Source: Aromatoleum sp. (GTDB lineage Bacteria; Pseudomonadota; Gammaproteobacteria; Burkholderiales; Casimicrobiaceae). From it: a stretch of 9,329 nt of DNA. The notes under the pieces were generated by a model. That model saw nothing but the letters and a program-made list of their open reading frames with translations, ran no database searches and had not been told where the DNA came from. Shown here piece by piece: positions 1 to 6,457 of this stretch. The translations under genes were made by a program, and so were the position numbers. The DNA lies in assembly GCA_010365205.1 (NCBI GenBank), contig JAAFGU010000081.1:1-9329 (forward strand). Direction: 5' to 3'. Numbering within the stretch: position 1 is the stretch's first letter; every line of letters begins with the position of its first letter.

Positions 1-210
1 CCCGATTCCCGTCAGCAGATCGTGCAGCCGCCCGGCTTCGTCCCGCGCGGCGTCGGTGCCCGACCGACGCTCTCGCGCCGCGATTGCCATGGCGTTGGCG
101 ATCATCAGCGCAGCATAACGCCGATCCTTCGGCAGCGCCGGAAGCAACTCGTTCAACAGCGCATCGCGCGCGGTGGCCATCAGGTCTTCCCCATCCGAGA
201 TGTCTTTCAT
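1..210 (-). CDS. DUF6285-like small protein (LvaB-like), 3' end cut by window edge
   Basis: Seventy codons are visible, from the ATG at 210 on the minus strand to the window edge, so the C-terminus is missing. The ATG overlaps the stop of the upstream kinase gene as ATGA (4 bp), which indicates translational coupling and fixes the start. The visible part is alpha-helical and soluble, with no signal peptide or membrane segment. Segments such as LLPALPKDRRYAALMIANAM and IAARERRSG resemble the start of DUF6285 proteins, about 100-120 residues long, which commonly sit beside phosphotransferase-family kinase genes. In Pseudomonas putida a small protein at this place, LvaB, supports the 4-hydroxyacyl-CoA kinase LvaA. 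From this I infer a kinase-partner role here. The family assignment is from memory of sequence style and context; the function is inference. Confidence 0.72.
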   Translation of the reverse strand, partial: MKDISDGEDLMATARDALLNELLPALPKDRRYAALMIANAMAIAARERRSGTDAARDEAGRLHDLLTGIG

Positions 211-1268
211 CGCGCGCCTCGCTCGATCAGTTGCAGCACTTCGTATTCGAGTTCGTGGACGATGCGCCCGGTCAGCGCCAGCTCCAGCGAGCGCTCGCCC
301 TCTGCGCTGTGTCGTCGCGCCTGCTGCAGCGCGATCACCGCCCAGCGCAGGTGGGCCATCACCTGCCAGTAATCGAGATCGGCTCGCGTGATCCGGCGGC
401 CCGAAATGCGCTGATATCCGCGCAGAAATGCATCGACCTGGGCGATGCCGCCGGCTTCGCGCTCCGTAACGCCGAAACGCCAGCAGCGCGCGGTAAACCA
501 GCCAATGTCTTCGCGGGGATCGCCCCATCCGGCAAATTCCCAGTCGAGCACACCGCTCAGGCTCCCGGAATTGACAAGGAAGTTCCCGGTGCGGTAATCG
601 CGGTGAATCAGCGTGATCTCCGACGCTGCCGGCGCATGGACTTCACACCAGCGCAGTCCCCATTCCAACGCCGGATACGAATCGTCCATGCGATCCAGAT
701 AGTTTCGGTATGAGGCGACGGCTGCGCGCACCGGATCGTCGGAGGGAGGTGCCAGATCGGCCAGCTCCGCACGCGGCGGCCGGATCGCGTGGATTCGGGC
801 GAGATTGGCGCCCAGCGCATCGGCAAGCGCGTCGCCATCCGGCACCAGCAGCGCGTCGCGGACGATGCGATGCCCCGCGGCGATGCCGGGGAGGCGCTCC
901 ATGACGAAGAAGACGCGCTCGATGACACTGCGGTCCTGGCACAGGAACAAAGGCTTCGGGGCGAATACGCCGGCGGCGTGCGCGACGGTCAGGACGGCGA
1001 ATTCCTGCGCTCGCGTGAGGCTCGTGGCGACGCTCGAAGGCGCGTCGGTGCGCAGCACGAAGCCCTGCCGTCCCGCCCATGGGCCGCCGTCGACTTCGAG
1101 ATCGAGCATCCAGTTGTCCTGGATCGCACCGCCGGGCAGCCGCACGAATTGCGTCACCCGAACGTCGGTTGCGTGCATTTGGTCGGCGAGCCAGCGCGCG
1201 ACGGCGCTCGCCATCGGGGTATCGATATGGGGATCGTTCCGGGGTTCCGGCATCGCTGTTTCACTCAT
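207..1268 (-). CDS. Phosphotransferase-family (APH/ACAD10-type) kinase, LvaA-like
   Basis: A 353-residue soluble protein with the aminoglycoside phosphotransferase/choline kinase fold. Family signatures are GGAIQDNW near residues 46-53 (nucleotide loop), VLRTD at 71-75, the catalytic loop IHRDYRTGNF at 221-230 (H222, D224, N229) and the metal-binding LDWEFAGWGDPREDIGW at 241-257 (D242). This ACAD10/ACAD11-like branch is linked to acyl-CoA metabolism rather than drug resistance; characterised members phosphorylate the 4-hydroxyl of 4-hydroxyacyl-CoAs. The start ATG lies 8 bp inside the end of the acyl-CoA ligase gene, and the stop overlaps the following DUF6285-like gene by 4 bp, so all three are co-translated. 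The acyl-CoA dehydrogenase that usually accompanies this kinase is not in the window and may lie downstream of position 1. The fold is near certain; the exact substrate is inferred from context. Confidence 0.93.
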   Translation of the reverse strand: MSETAMPEPRNDPHIDTPMASAVARWLADQMHATDVRVTQFVRLPGGAIQDNWMLDLEVDGGPWAGRQGFVLRTDAPSSVATSLTRAQEFAVLTVAHAAGVFAPKPLFLCQDRSVIERVFFVMERLPGIAAGHRIVRDALLVPDGDALADALGANLARIHAIRPPRAELADLAPPSDDPVRAAVASYRNYLDRMDDSYPALEWGLRWCEVHAPAASEITLIHRDYRTGNFLVNSGSLSGVLDWEFAGWGDPREDIGWFTARCWRFGVTEREAGGIAQVDAFLRGYQRISGRRITRADLDYWQVMAHLRWAVIALQQARRHSAEGERSLELALTGRIVHELEYEVLQLIERGAR

Positions 1269-2823
1269 TGCAGCTTACTCGGGCTCGGAGCTCTTTCTTC
1301 TGCACTTTGCCCGTTGCCGTCTTGGGCAAGGGACCGAAAATGACGCGTTTGGGCGCCTTGAACCGTGCCAGCGTGCTGCGAGCATGCTCGATCAATTCGG
1401 TGTCCGTTGCGACAGCGCCGTCCTTCAGCGTGACGAACGCGACCGGAACCTCGCCCCACTTTTCGTCGGGCGCCGCCACAACCGCCGCCTCCAGCACCGC
1501 GTGATGAGTGGTCAGTGCCCGCTCAATCTCGACCGAAGAAATGTTCTCCCCTCCCGAAATGATGATGTCCTTGGCACGATCGCGCAGCTCCACATACCCA
1601 TCCGCGTGCAACACCCCCAGATCGCCCGTCCTGAACCACCCGTCCGGGCAACTCTTCCGCGTCGCTTCATCGTCCTTGTAATAGCCGAGCATGACGTTGT
1701 TTCCACGAATCGCTATCTCGCCCATGGTTGCGGCGTCGGCGGGAACGTCACCGCCATTCTCGTCGACGACCCGAATCCGCTGCCCGATCACGTTGGCGAC
1801 CCCTTGACGGGACTTCAGTTTCGCCTGCTGCGGCATCGACAGGCTGTTCCACTCGCTGCGCCATTCGCAGATCCCGGCGGGTCCATACGTTTCGGTCAGG
1901 CCGTAAAGATGGGTGATGTCCATACCGAGCTCGGCCAGGCGCTCCAGCAGCGCGGGAGTCGGCGGGGCGCCGCCGGTGCCGATGCGCACCGGCCTTGGCA
2001 GCCTCGCCTTGTCCGCACCCGTGTCCCAGATCGTCATCGCAAGAACCGTCGGAGCAGCGCAAAAATGGCTCACGCCGGATTCGCGCATGTGCCGCCAGAT
2101 CGCGGACGCCTCCACTTTCGGCAAGCACAGATGTACCGCGCCCATCGCCGTCACGGCCCATGGGAAACACCAGCCGTTGCAATGAAACATGGGCAGCGTC
2201 CAGAGATAGACGGAGTCGCTGTCGAGCCGCATGTGCAGTGCCATGGCCAGCGCCTGCAGGTACGCGCCGCGATGGTGATACATGACACCCTTGGAGCGTC
2301 CGGTCGTGCCGCTCGTATAGTTGATGGCGAGGAGCGCGCGCTCGTCCGCAACCGGGTGCAAATACGGGTGGGCGCCCGCGATCAGTCCCTCCAACTCGTC
2401 CGCCGCGCCGCCGGCGCGCAGCAGGCGCATCGACGGGCCGACCAACTCGCTTGCACGTCCCGCGGCGACGGCGAACTCGTCATCGTAGACCAGCACCGAG
2501 GCCCCGGAATGACCGAGGATGTCGCCCAAATCGGCTGACGTAATGCGAGTATTGAGCGCGACCAGGACCGCACCCGCGAACGGCACCGCGTAATGCGCGG
2601 CCAGCATCACATGCGAGTTTGGGGCAAGGACGGCGACCCGGTCGCCCGGCCGAACCCCGAGCGCTTTCAATGCCCCGCTGAATTTGAGCGAGCGGTCCAG
2701 AAATTCGCCGTACGTGAACCTGAGCGTGCCGTCAATAACGCCCGTTCGGTCCGGAAAGATCTGCGCGGCCCGATGAAGGAATGCGGTCGGCGTCAGGGGT
2801 TCGAAATTGAAATCGGATGGCAT
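1261..2823 (-). CDS. AMP-forming acyl-CoA synthetase/ligase
   Basis: A 520-residue member of the ANL (acyl/aryl-CoA synthetase) superfamily. It activates a carboxylic acid with ATP to an acyl-adenylate and then forms the CoA thioester. Motifs in order are the P-loop YTSGTTGRSKG at 169-179, YGLTETYGP at 307-315, WFRTGDLG at 396-403 with D401, the hinge RDRAKDIIISGGENIS at 414-429, and the C-terminal PKTATGKVQKK at 500-510 with the adenylation lysine K506. All key residues are intact and the length is normal. The start at 2823 has AAGGA 7 nt upstream and opens MPSDFNFEPL. An in-frame extension to 3078 would add 85 arginine-rich residues unlike any ligase and is rejected. It is the first gene of the operon with the kinase and the DUF6285-like gene. 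Medium- or short-chain fatty or hydroxy acids are plausible substrates, but the sequence does not decide this. Confidence 0.95.
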   Translation of the reverse strand: MPSDFNFEPLTPTAFLHRAAQIFPDRTGVIDGTLRFTYGEFLDRSLKFSGALKALGVRPGDRVAVLAPNSHVMLAAHYAVPFAGAVLVALNTRITSADLGDILGHSGASVLVYDDEFAVAAGRASELVGPSMRLLRAGGAADELEGLIAGAHPYLHPVADERALLAINYTSGTTGRSKGVMYHHRGAYLQALAMALHMRLDSDSVYLWTLPMFHCNGWCFPWAVTAMGAVHLCLPKVEASAIWRHMRESGVSHFCAAPTVLAMTIWDTGADKARLPRPVRIGTGGAPPTPALLERLAELGMDITHLYGLTETYGPAGICEWRSEWNSLSMPQQAKLKSRQGVANVIGQRIRVVDENGGDVPADAATMGEIAIRGNNVMLGYYKDDEATRKSCPDGWFRTGDLGVLHADGYVELRDRAKDIIISGGENISSVEIERALTTHHAVLEAAVVAAPDEKWGEVPVAFVTLKDGAVATDTELIEHARSTLARFKAPKRVIFGPLPKTATGKVQKKELRARVSCNE

Positions 2824-2830
2824 AAGCAAA

Positions 2831-2835
2831 TCCTT
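2831..2835 (-). promoter_or_regulatory. Ribosome binding site of the acyl-CoA ligase
   Basis: AAGGA on the minus strand, 7 nt before the ATG at 2823. It decides between this start and longer in-frame alternatives upstream, which lack ligase-like sequence. Confidence 0.75.
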
Positions 2836-2854
2836 CAGCCGATAGCCAAGTTCA

Positions 2855-2876
2855 GTGAACAGGCGCGTTTGTTCAC
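2855..2876. promoter_or_regulatory. Candidate operator, inverted repeat GTGAAC-N10-GTTCAC
   Basis: Perfect 6-bp arms flank a 10-bp spacer, about 32 bp upstream of the ligase start codon. The left arm overlaps a smaller palindrome, TTCAGTGAA at 2851-2859. Arm length and position fit a dimeric repressor (TetR- or GntR-type, both common for acyl-CoA metabolism) acting close to the ligase promoter or its leader. The repeat is seen directly; its role as an operator is inference. Confidence 0.35.
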
Positions 2877-2986
2877 CGCGGGCGCGTCGACGTCGGGGCG
2901 CGACGTCTTTCGACGCTGATTCCTCGTCGCAGAGCCCGCAGCCTTCCCGCGCAACCCGCAGGGCGTCGCATCTTTTCGGTATCGTA

Positions 2987-2996
2987 CTTGCGCAAG
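2987..2996. promoter_or_regulatory. Perfect 10-bp palindrome CTTGCGCAAG
   Basis: A perfect palindrome about 165 bp upstream of the ligase start, in the divergent spacer. It could be a binding site for a dimeric regulator. A 10-bp palindrome in GC-rich DNA can also arise by chance, so the call is weak. Confidence 0.2.
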
Positions 2997-3371
2997 GGGT
3001 GAGCCTGCCTGACGGTCTTCTGCAACTGGCGGGTTCGATCCGCTTACCTCTCCACGTGCGGCGAAACTGCTGCGGCAAATCATAGGCCGGCGCGTGTTCC
3101 TGTCAACGTCCGGCGATGCGCCTCGGTGCCGTCGGCCGATCCGGAGAGCCGGGTGAGGCCAAAACCGACCATGCCGGAAAGCGGATCCGCGTGGGGCCCC
3201 GGCATCCAGTGCTATCGTCCGTTGTGTGTGCCGGCGTGACAGCCTGTCGCCTTGAGCGTTTCCATGATCCGCGGGAAATCGGCGTTGATCGCGCACATCG
3301 GCTGCCCGACCGAGGCATTCAACGCACCGATGCATCGACCGAACCATCGAATGACTTCAAGCAAAATCCAT

Positions 3372-3380
3372 GGAAGAGAG
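3372..3380 (+). promoter_or_regulatory. Ribosome binding site of the aldo/keto reductase
   Basis: GGAAGAGAG ends 5 nt before the ATG at 3386. It sets the start at MKKRKLGRTG, the canonical N-terminus of the family. It argues against the in-frame extension back to 3116, which would add 90 unrelated residues. Confidence 0.75.
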
Positions 3381-3385
3381 CCTTC

Positions 3386-4333
3386 ATGAAAAAACGCAAA
3401 CTGGGACGCACCGGCTTCGAGATCGGACCGCTCGCGTTCGGCGGCAACGTGTTCGGGTGGACGGTGGATGAACCGACGTCGTTCCAATTGCTCGATGCGT
3501 TCGTCGGGGCCGGATTCGATCTGATCGACACCGCGGATTCGTATTCGCGCTGGGTATCGGGCCACGAGGGCGGTGAATCGGAGACGATCATCGGCCACTG
3601 GATCGCCCGACGCGGACGGCACGACGACGTCGTCATCGCGACCAAGGTCGGTTCCGACATGGGCCTGGGATACCGGTGTCTGCGCAAGGAGTACATCATG
3701 CAGGCGGTCGAGCAATCGCTGCGGCGCCTGTCGATCGACGCGATCGACGTCTACCAGTCGCACTGGGACGACGACAAGACGCCGCTCGACGAGACGCTGG
3801 AGGCGTACGGGCGCCTGATTCAGCAGGGCAAGGTGAAGGCGATCGGCGCGTCCAATCTCGGCGCGGAGCGCCTTGCCCTCGCCCTGCAGACCAGCCGGCT
3901 GCACGGCTATCCGCACTACCAGACGCTGCAGCCGCTGTACAACCTGTATGACCGCAGCGATTTCGAAGGCCCTCTGCAGGCGCTCTGCGTGCGCGAGGAC
4001 ATCGGTGTCGTCACGTACTACTCGCTGGCCGCCGGGTTCCTGACGGGCAAGTACCGTTCGGAAGCCGACTTCGCCAAGAGCCCGCGCGGACCGGGCATGA
4101 AGAAATACCTGAACCCCCGCGGGCAGCGCATTCTTGCCGCGCTCGACGAGCTTGCGCGGCGCTACCACGCCACGCCGGCGCAGCTGGCACTTGCCTGGCT
4201 CATCCAGCGGCCCGGCGTGAGTGCGCCCATCGCCAGCGCGACCTCGATCGCTCAGCTCGATGAGCTGATCGCGGCGACGCGCCTCGACCTTGACGCGGAC
4301 GCGATCGGCAACCTCGATCGGGCGAGCGCATGA
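3386..4333 (+). CDS. Aldo/keto reductase, probable sugar or aldehyde oxidoreductase
   Basis: A 315-residue cytosolic (beta/alpha)8-barrel NADP(H)-dependent oxidoreductase of normal length. It starts with the typical MKKRKLGRTGFEIGPLAFGG. The catalytic tetrad is complete: D48 in LIDTADSY, Y53, K87 in VVIATKVG, and H126 in YQSHWDDD. GKVKAIGASN at 148-157 and the C-terminal PIASATSIAQLDE at 281-293 fit the cofactor-binding part of the barrel. The last codons overlap the dehydratase start as ATGA, so the two proteins should be made together. That pairing favours oxidation of an aldose to its lactone/acid, or reduction of a downstream aldehyde, in a sugar-acid pathway. Family members vary widely in substrate, so the specific reaction is not assigned. 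Confidence 0.93.
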   Translation: MKKRKLGRTGFEIGPLAFGGNVFGWTVDEPTSFQLLDAFVGAGFDLIDTADSYSRWVSGHEGGESETIIGHWIARRGRHDDVVIATKVGSDMGLGYRCLRKEYIMQAVEQSLRRLSIDAIDVYQSHWDDDKTPLDETLEAYGRLIQQGKVKAIGASNLGAERLALALQTSRLHGYPHYQTLQPLYNLYDRSDFEGPLQALCVREDIGVVTYYSLAAGFLTGKYRSEADFAKSPRGPGMKKYLNPRGQRILAALDELARRYHATPAQLALAWLIQRPGVSAPIASATSIAQLDELIAATRLDLDADAIGNLDRASA

Positions 4334-6033
4334 CGCCCGAACCCTTCGGCCTCGATCGCGGGCTGACCGATTACGGCGACCCCGATTTCGCCCGCTACTT
4401 GCGTCGCTCGATGGCGCGGTCGATGGGAATCTCGAAGGATCTGCTGTCGAAACCGGTAGTCGGCATCGCCATTTCACCCAGCGGCTTCAACAACTGCCAT
4501 CGCGGGATGCCGGAACTGACCGAGGCGGTGTCGCGCGGCGTGCTGGCCGCCGGCGGGCTGCCGCGCGCGTTTCCGACCATTTCGCTCGGGGAAGTGTTCC
4601 TAAGCCCGACCAGCATGAAGTTCCGCAACCTGATGTCGATCGATGTCGAGGAAATGGTGCGGGCACAGCCGATGGATGCGGTGGTGCTGATCGGCGGCTG
4701 TGACAAGACCGTCCCCGCGCAGTTGATGGGCGCCGCTTCGGCCGGACGGCCGGCGATCCAGCTGGTGACCGGCCCGATGATGACCGGACGCCACCGCGGC
4801 GAGCGTTTGGGCGCATGCACCGACTGCCGCCGCTTCTGGGCGAAGCATCGCGCCGGCGAAGTGGACGCGAACGAAATCGCCGAAGTCGAAGGCCAACTGG
4901 CGGTCACGGCGGGCACCTGCTCGGTGATGGGCACCGCGAGCACCATGGCGTGCATCGCCGAAGCGCTTGGCATGTCATTGCCGGGCACCGCGGCGATTCC
5001 CGCCGTTCATTCGGCGCGGCTGGTCGCCGCCGAAGAGACGGGGAAGCGCGCGGTGCAACTCGCCCACATTCCGATCACGCCCGATCGAATCATCACCGAA
5101 CACTCCGTCGAGAACGCGTTTCGCCTGCTGATGGCGCTCGGCGGCTCGACCAATGCGGTGATCCATCTGACGGCGATCGCCGGCCGCCTGGGAATTCGCG
5201 TTTCCGCCGAGCGCTTGAACGAGATTTCGGATCGAACGCCGGTGCTGGTCGACCTCAAACCGGTCGGCGAAGGCTACATGGAGGATTTCTACGCGGCCGG
5301 AGGTGTCGGCGCCGTGCTGCGCGAATTGCGCCCGTTGCTCCATCTCGACTGCCTCGGCGTGGACGGCTTCACGTTGCGCGAACGCCTCGATGAGCCTGCC
5401 GGATGGATCGACCGCAGCGTGATCCGATCGATGGCGGCGCCGGTTTCAACGGTCGGCGGACTCGTCGTCCTGACCGGCAGCCTCGCGCCGGACGGTGCCA
5501 TCTTCAAGCGCGCCGCGGCGACGCCGTCGCTGTTCGAAACGGAGGGTCGCGCCGTCGTCTTCGAAAATCTCGACGATCTGTCGGCGCGCATCGACGATCC
5601 GGATCTCGACGTCGCACCCGACGACGTGCTGGTGTTGAAGAATGCCGGGCCGCACGGCGCCGGCATGCCGGAGGCGGGCTATCTGCCGATACCGGGAAAA
5701 CTGGCGCGCGCCGGCGTCAAGGACATGCTGCGGATCTCCGACGCGCGGATGAGCGGGACCGCCTACGGCACCATCGTGCTGCACGTCGCACCGGAGGCCG
5801 CCGTCGGCGGTCCGCTGGCCGTCGTAAGGAACGGCGACCGGATCGCGCTGTCGGTCGCCCGGAAACGGCTGGACCTGCTGGTGGACGACGGCGAAATCAG
5901 GCGGCGGCTGCAATCATGGTCGCCGCCGCCGCGGCCCGAGCGCGGTTACGCATCTCTCTACCATGATACGGTGCTGCAGGCGCCCGAAGGATGCGATTTC
6001 GATTTTCTCGTCGGATCGCGCGCGAAGGGATAG
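4330..6033 (+). CDS. IlvD/Edd-family dehydratase, sugar-acid (L-arabonate dehydratase-like) type
   Basis: A 567-residue Fe-S dehydratase that should remove water from an aldonate to give a 2-keto-3-deoxy acid. Three [2Fe-2S] ligand cysteines are present: C56 in SGFNNCHRG, C124 in GGCDKTVPA and C197 in AGTCSVMGTA. E88 (SLGE), D125 and K126 (likely carbamylated) form the Mg2+ site, and S475 in DARMSG is the likely catalytic base. SLGEVFLSPTSMKFRNLMSI and the length fit the sugar-acid subgroup better than biosynthetic IlvD or 6-phosphogluconate dehydratase (Edd). An additional CxxC (C163, C166, in GACTDCRRFW) is noted. The ATG overlaps the reductase stop by 4 bp with only a weak GGGCGAG upstream, so translation probably relies on coupling. 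A misannotated dihydroxy-acid dehydratase is the main alternative. The substrate is not determined. Confidence 0.93.
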   Translation: MTPEPFGLDRGLTDYGDPDFARYLRRSMARSMGISKDLLSKPVVGIAISPSGFNNCHRGMPELTEAVSRGVLAAGGLPRAFPTISLGEVFLSPTSMKFRNLMSIDVEEMVRAQPMDAVVLIGGCDKTVPAQLMGAASAGRPAIQLVTGPMMTGRHRGERLGACTDCRRFWAKHRAGEVDANEIAEVEGQLAVTAGTCSVMGTASTMACIAEALGMSLPGTAAIPAVHSARLVAAEETGKRAVQLAHIPITPDRIITEHSVENAFRLLMALGGSTNAVIHLTAIAGRLGIRVSAERLNEISDRTPVLVDLKPVGEGYMEDFYAAGGVGAVLRELRPLLHLDCLGVDGFTLRERLDEPAGWIDRSVIRSMAAPVSTVGGLVVLTGSLAPDGAIFKRAAATPSLFETEGRAVVFENLDDLSARIDDPDLDVAPDDVLVLKNAGPHGAGMPEAGYLPIPGKLARAGVKDMLRISDARMSGTAYGTIVLHVAPEAAVGGPLAVVRNGDRIALSVARKRLDLLVDDGEIRRRLQSWSPPPRPERGYASLYHDTVLQAPEGCDFDFLVGSRAKG

Positions 6034-6073
6034 CGATTTCTGCCGGCGCGAGGCCGTCGACGTCACCGCCTGA

Positions 6074-6085
6074 CGCCCGCGGGCG
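6074..6085. repeat. 12-bp perfect palindrome in convergent intergenic gap
   Basis: CGCCCGCGGGCG lies in the 100-bp gap between the convergent dehydratase and cbpM genes. A second palindrome, GCGGCCGC, lies nearby around 6119-6126. Either could form a GC-rich stem between the two 3' ends, but there is no T-tract, so a classical intrinsic terminator is not supported. Confidence 0.25.
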
Positions 6086-6133
6086 CGGCAATCTCGCATG
6101 CGCGTTACGCGGACCCCGAGCGGCCGCGCTGCG

Positions 6134-6451
6134 TCAAAACGCACCGCTGCGGCGAATCCGCGCCTTCAGCGCTTCGATCTCGTCCAGCAGATCGAGGACC
6201 AGCGCGGCCCCCGCGGGGTTGAGTTCGAGATCCTGCGTCAGCCGCTGGGCGAGGCGCGCGCGGCGCAGCGACGCGCCCCCGAATTGCCAGCCTTGCGCCA
6301 TCTGACCCGTCGGCTCGAGCACCCCCTCGACCACCCAGCTCGCGACCTGTTCCTGGTGCACGCCGCAGGCGCGGCACAGCTCGACCAGCGTCAGGTGGAC
6401 TTCGTCTTCGACGATCCGGCCTTGAAGATAAGTCTTCGTCATTTCGCTCAT
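6134..6451 (-). CDS. cbpM: Chaperone modulator CbpM
   Basis: A 105-residue protein of the CbpM family, small cytosolic partners that bind the J-domain of CbpA and inhibit its co-chaperone activity. The N-terminal half carries a MerR-like helix-turn-helix segment (LTLVELCRACGVHQEQVASWVVEGVLEPTG in pieces, residues 20-49), followed by a W-x-F strand (GWQFGG, 54-59). The C-terminal half has two helices with LRRARLAQRL and the acidic LDLLDEIEALKARI. It starts 6 nt after the cbpA stop, and its ribosome binding site GGGGTGA (6458-6464 on the minus strand) includes that stop codon, so expression is coupled to cbpA. Met4 is a possible alternative start. Length and neighbour are exactly as expected, which makes the call strong. 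Confidence 0.93.
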   Translation of the reverse strand: MSEMTKTYLQGRIVEDEVHLTLVELCRACGVHQEQVASWVVEGVLEPTGQMAQGWQFGGASLRRARLAQRLTQDLELNPAGAALVLDLLDEIEALKARIRRSGAF

Positions 6452-6457
6452 GGCTGA

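Larger units (their letters stand above)
2824..3385. other. Divergent intergenic region between ligase operon and aldo/keto reductase
   Basis: This 562-bp spacer lies between two divergent transcription units. No reading frame in it has convincing protein character; the open frames present are arginine-rich and lack ribosome binding sites. It holds GTGAAC-N10-GTTCAC at 2855-2876, two GACGTC palindromes at 2889-2894 and 2902-2907, and CTTGCGCAAG at 2987-2996. TGCTATCGT at 3210-3218 on the plus strand is a poor extended -10 candidate for the reductase, with no -35. No promoter is clear on either strand. The size and the palindromes suggest regulation from this spacer, but no regulator gene is in the window. 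Confidence 0.5.

Noticed and set aside
805..2538. 577-codon open frame on the plus strand
   Set aside because: It is antisense to the kinase and acyl-CoA ligase genes, whose motifs are intact. Its product is Arg/Ser/Pro-rich with no family signature; it is a GC-bias shadow.
3212..4477. 421-codon open frame on the minus strand, with a 3' end (3212-3298) reading MCAINADFPRIMETL in the spacer
   Set aside because: It is mostly antisense to the aldo/keto reductase. The 28-residue tail from the ATG at 3298 looks somewhat protein-like, but has no ribosome binding site and no recognised family; at most it is a gene remnant.
6034..6133. Bidirectional intrinsic terminator between the dehydratase and cbpM
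   Set aside because: GC-rich palindromes exist, but no T-run follows on either strand.
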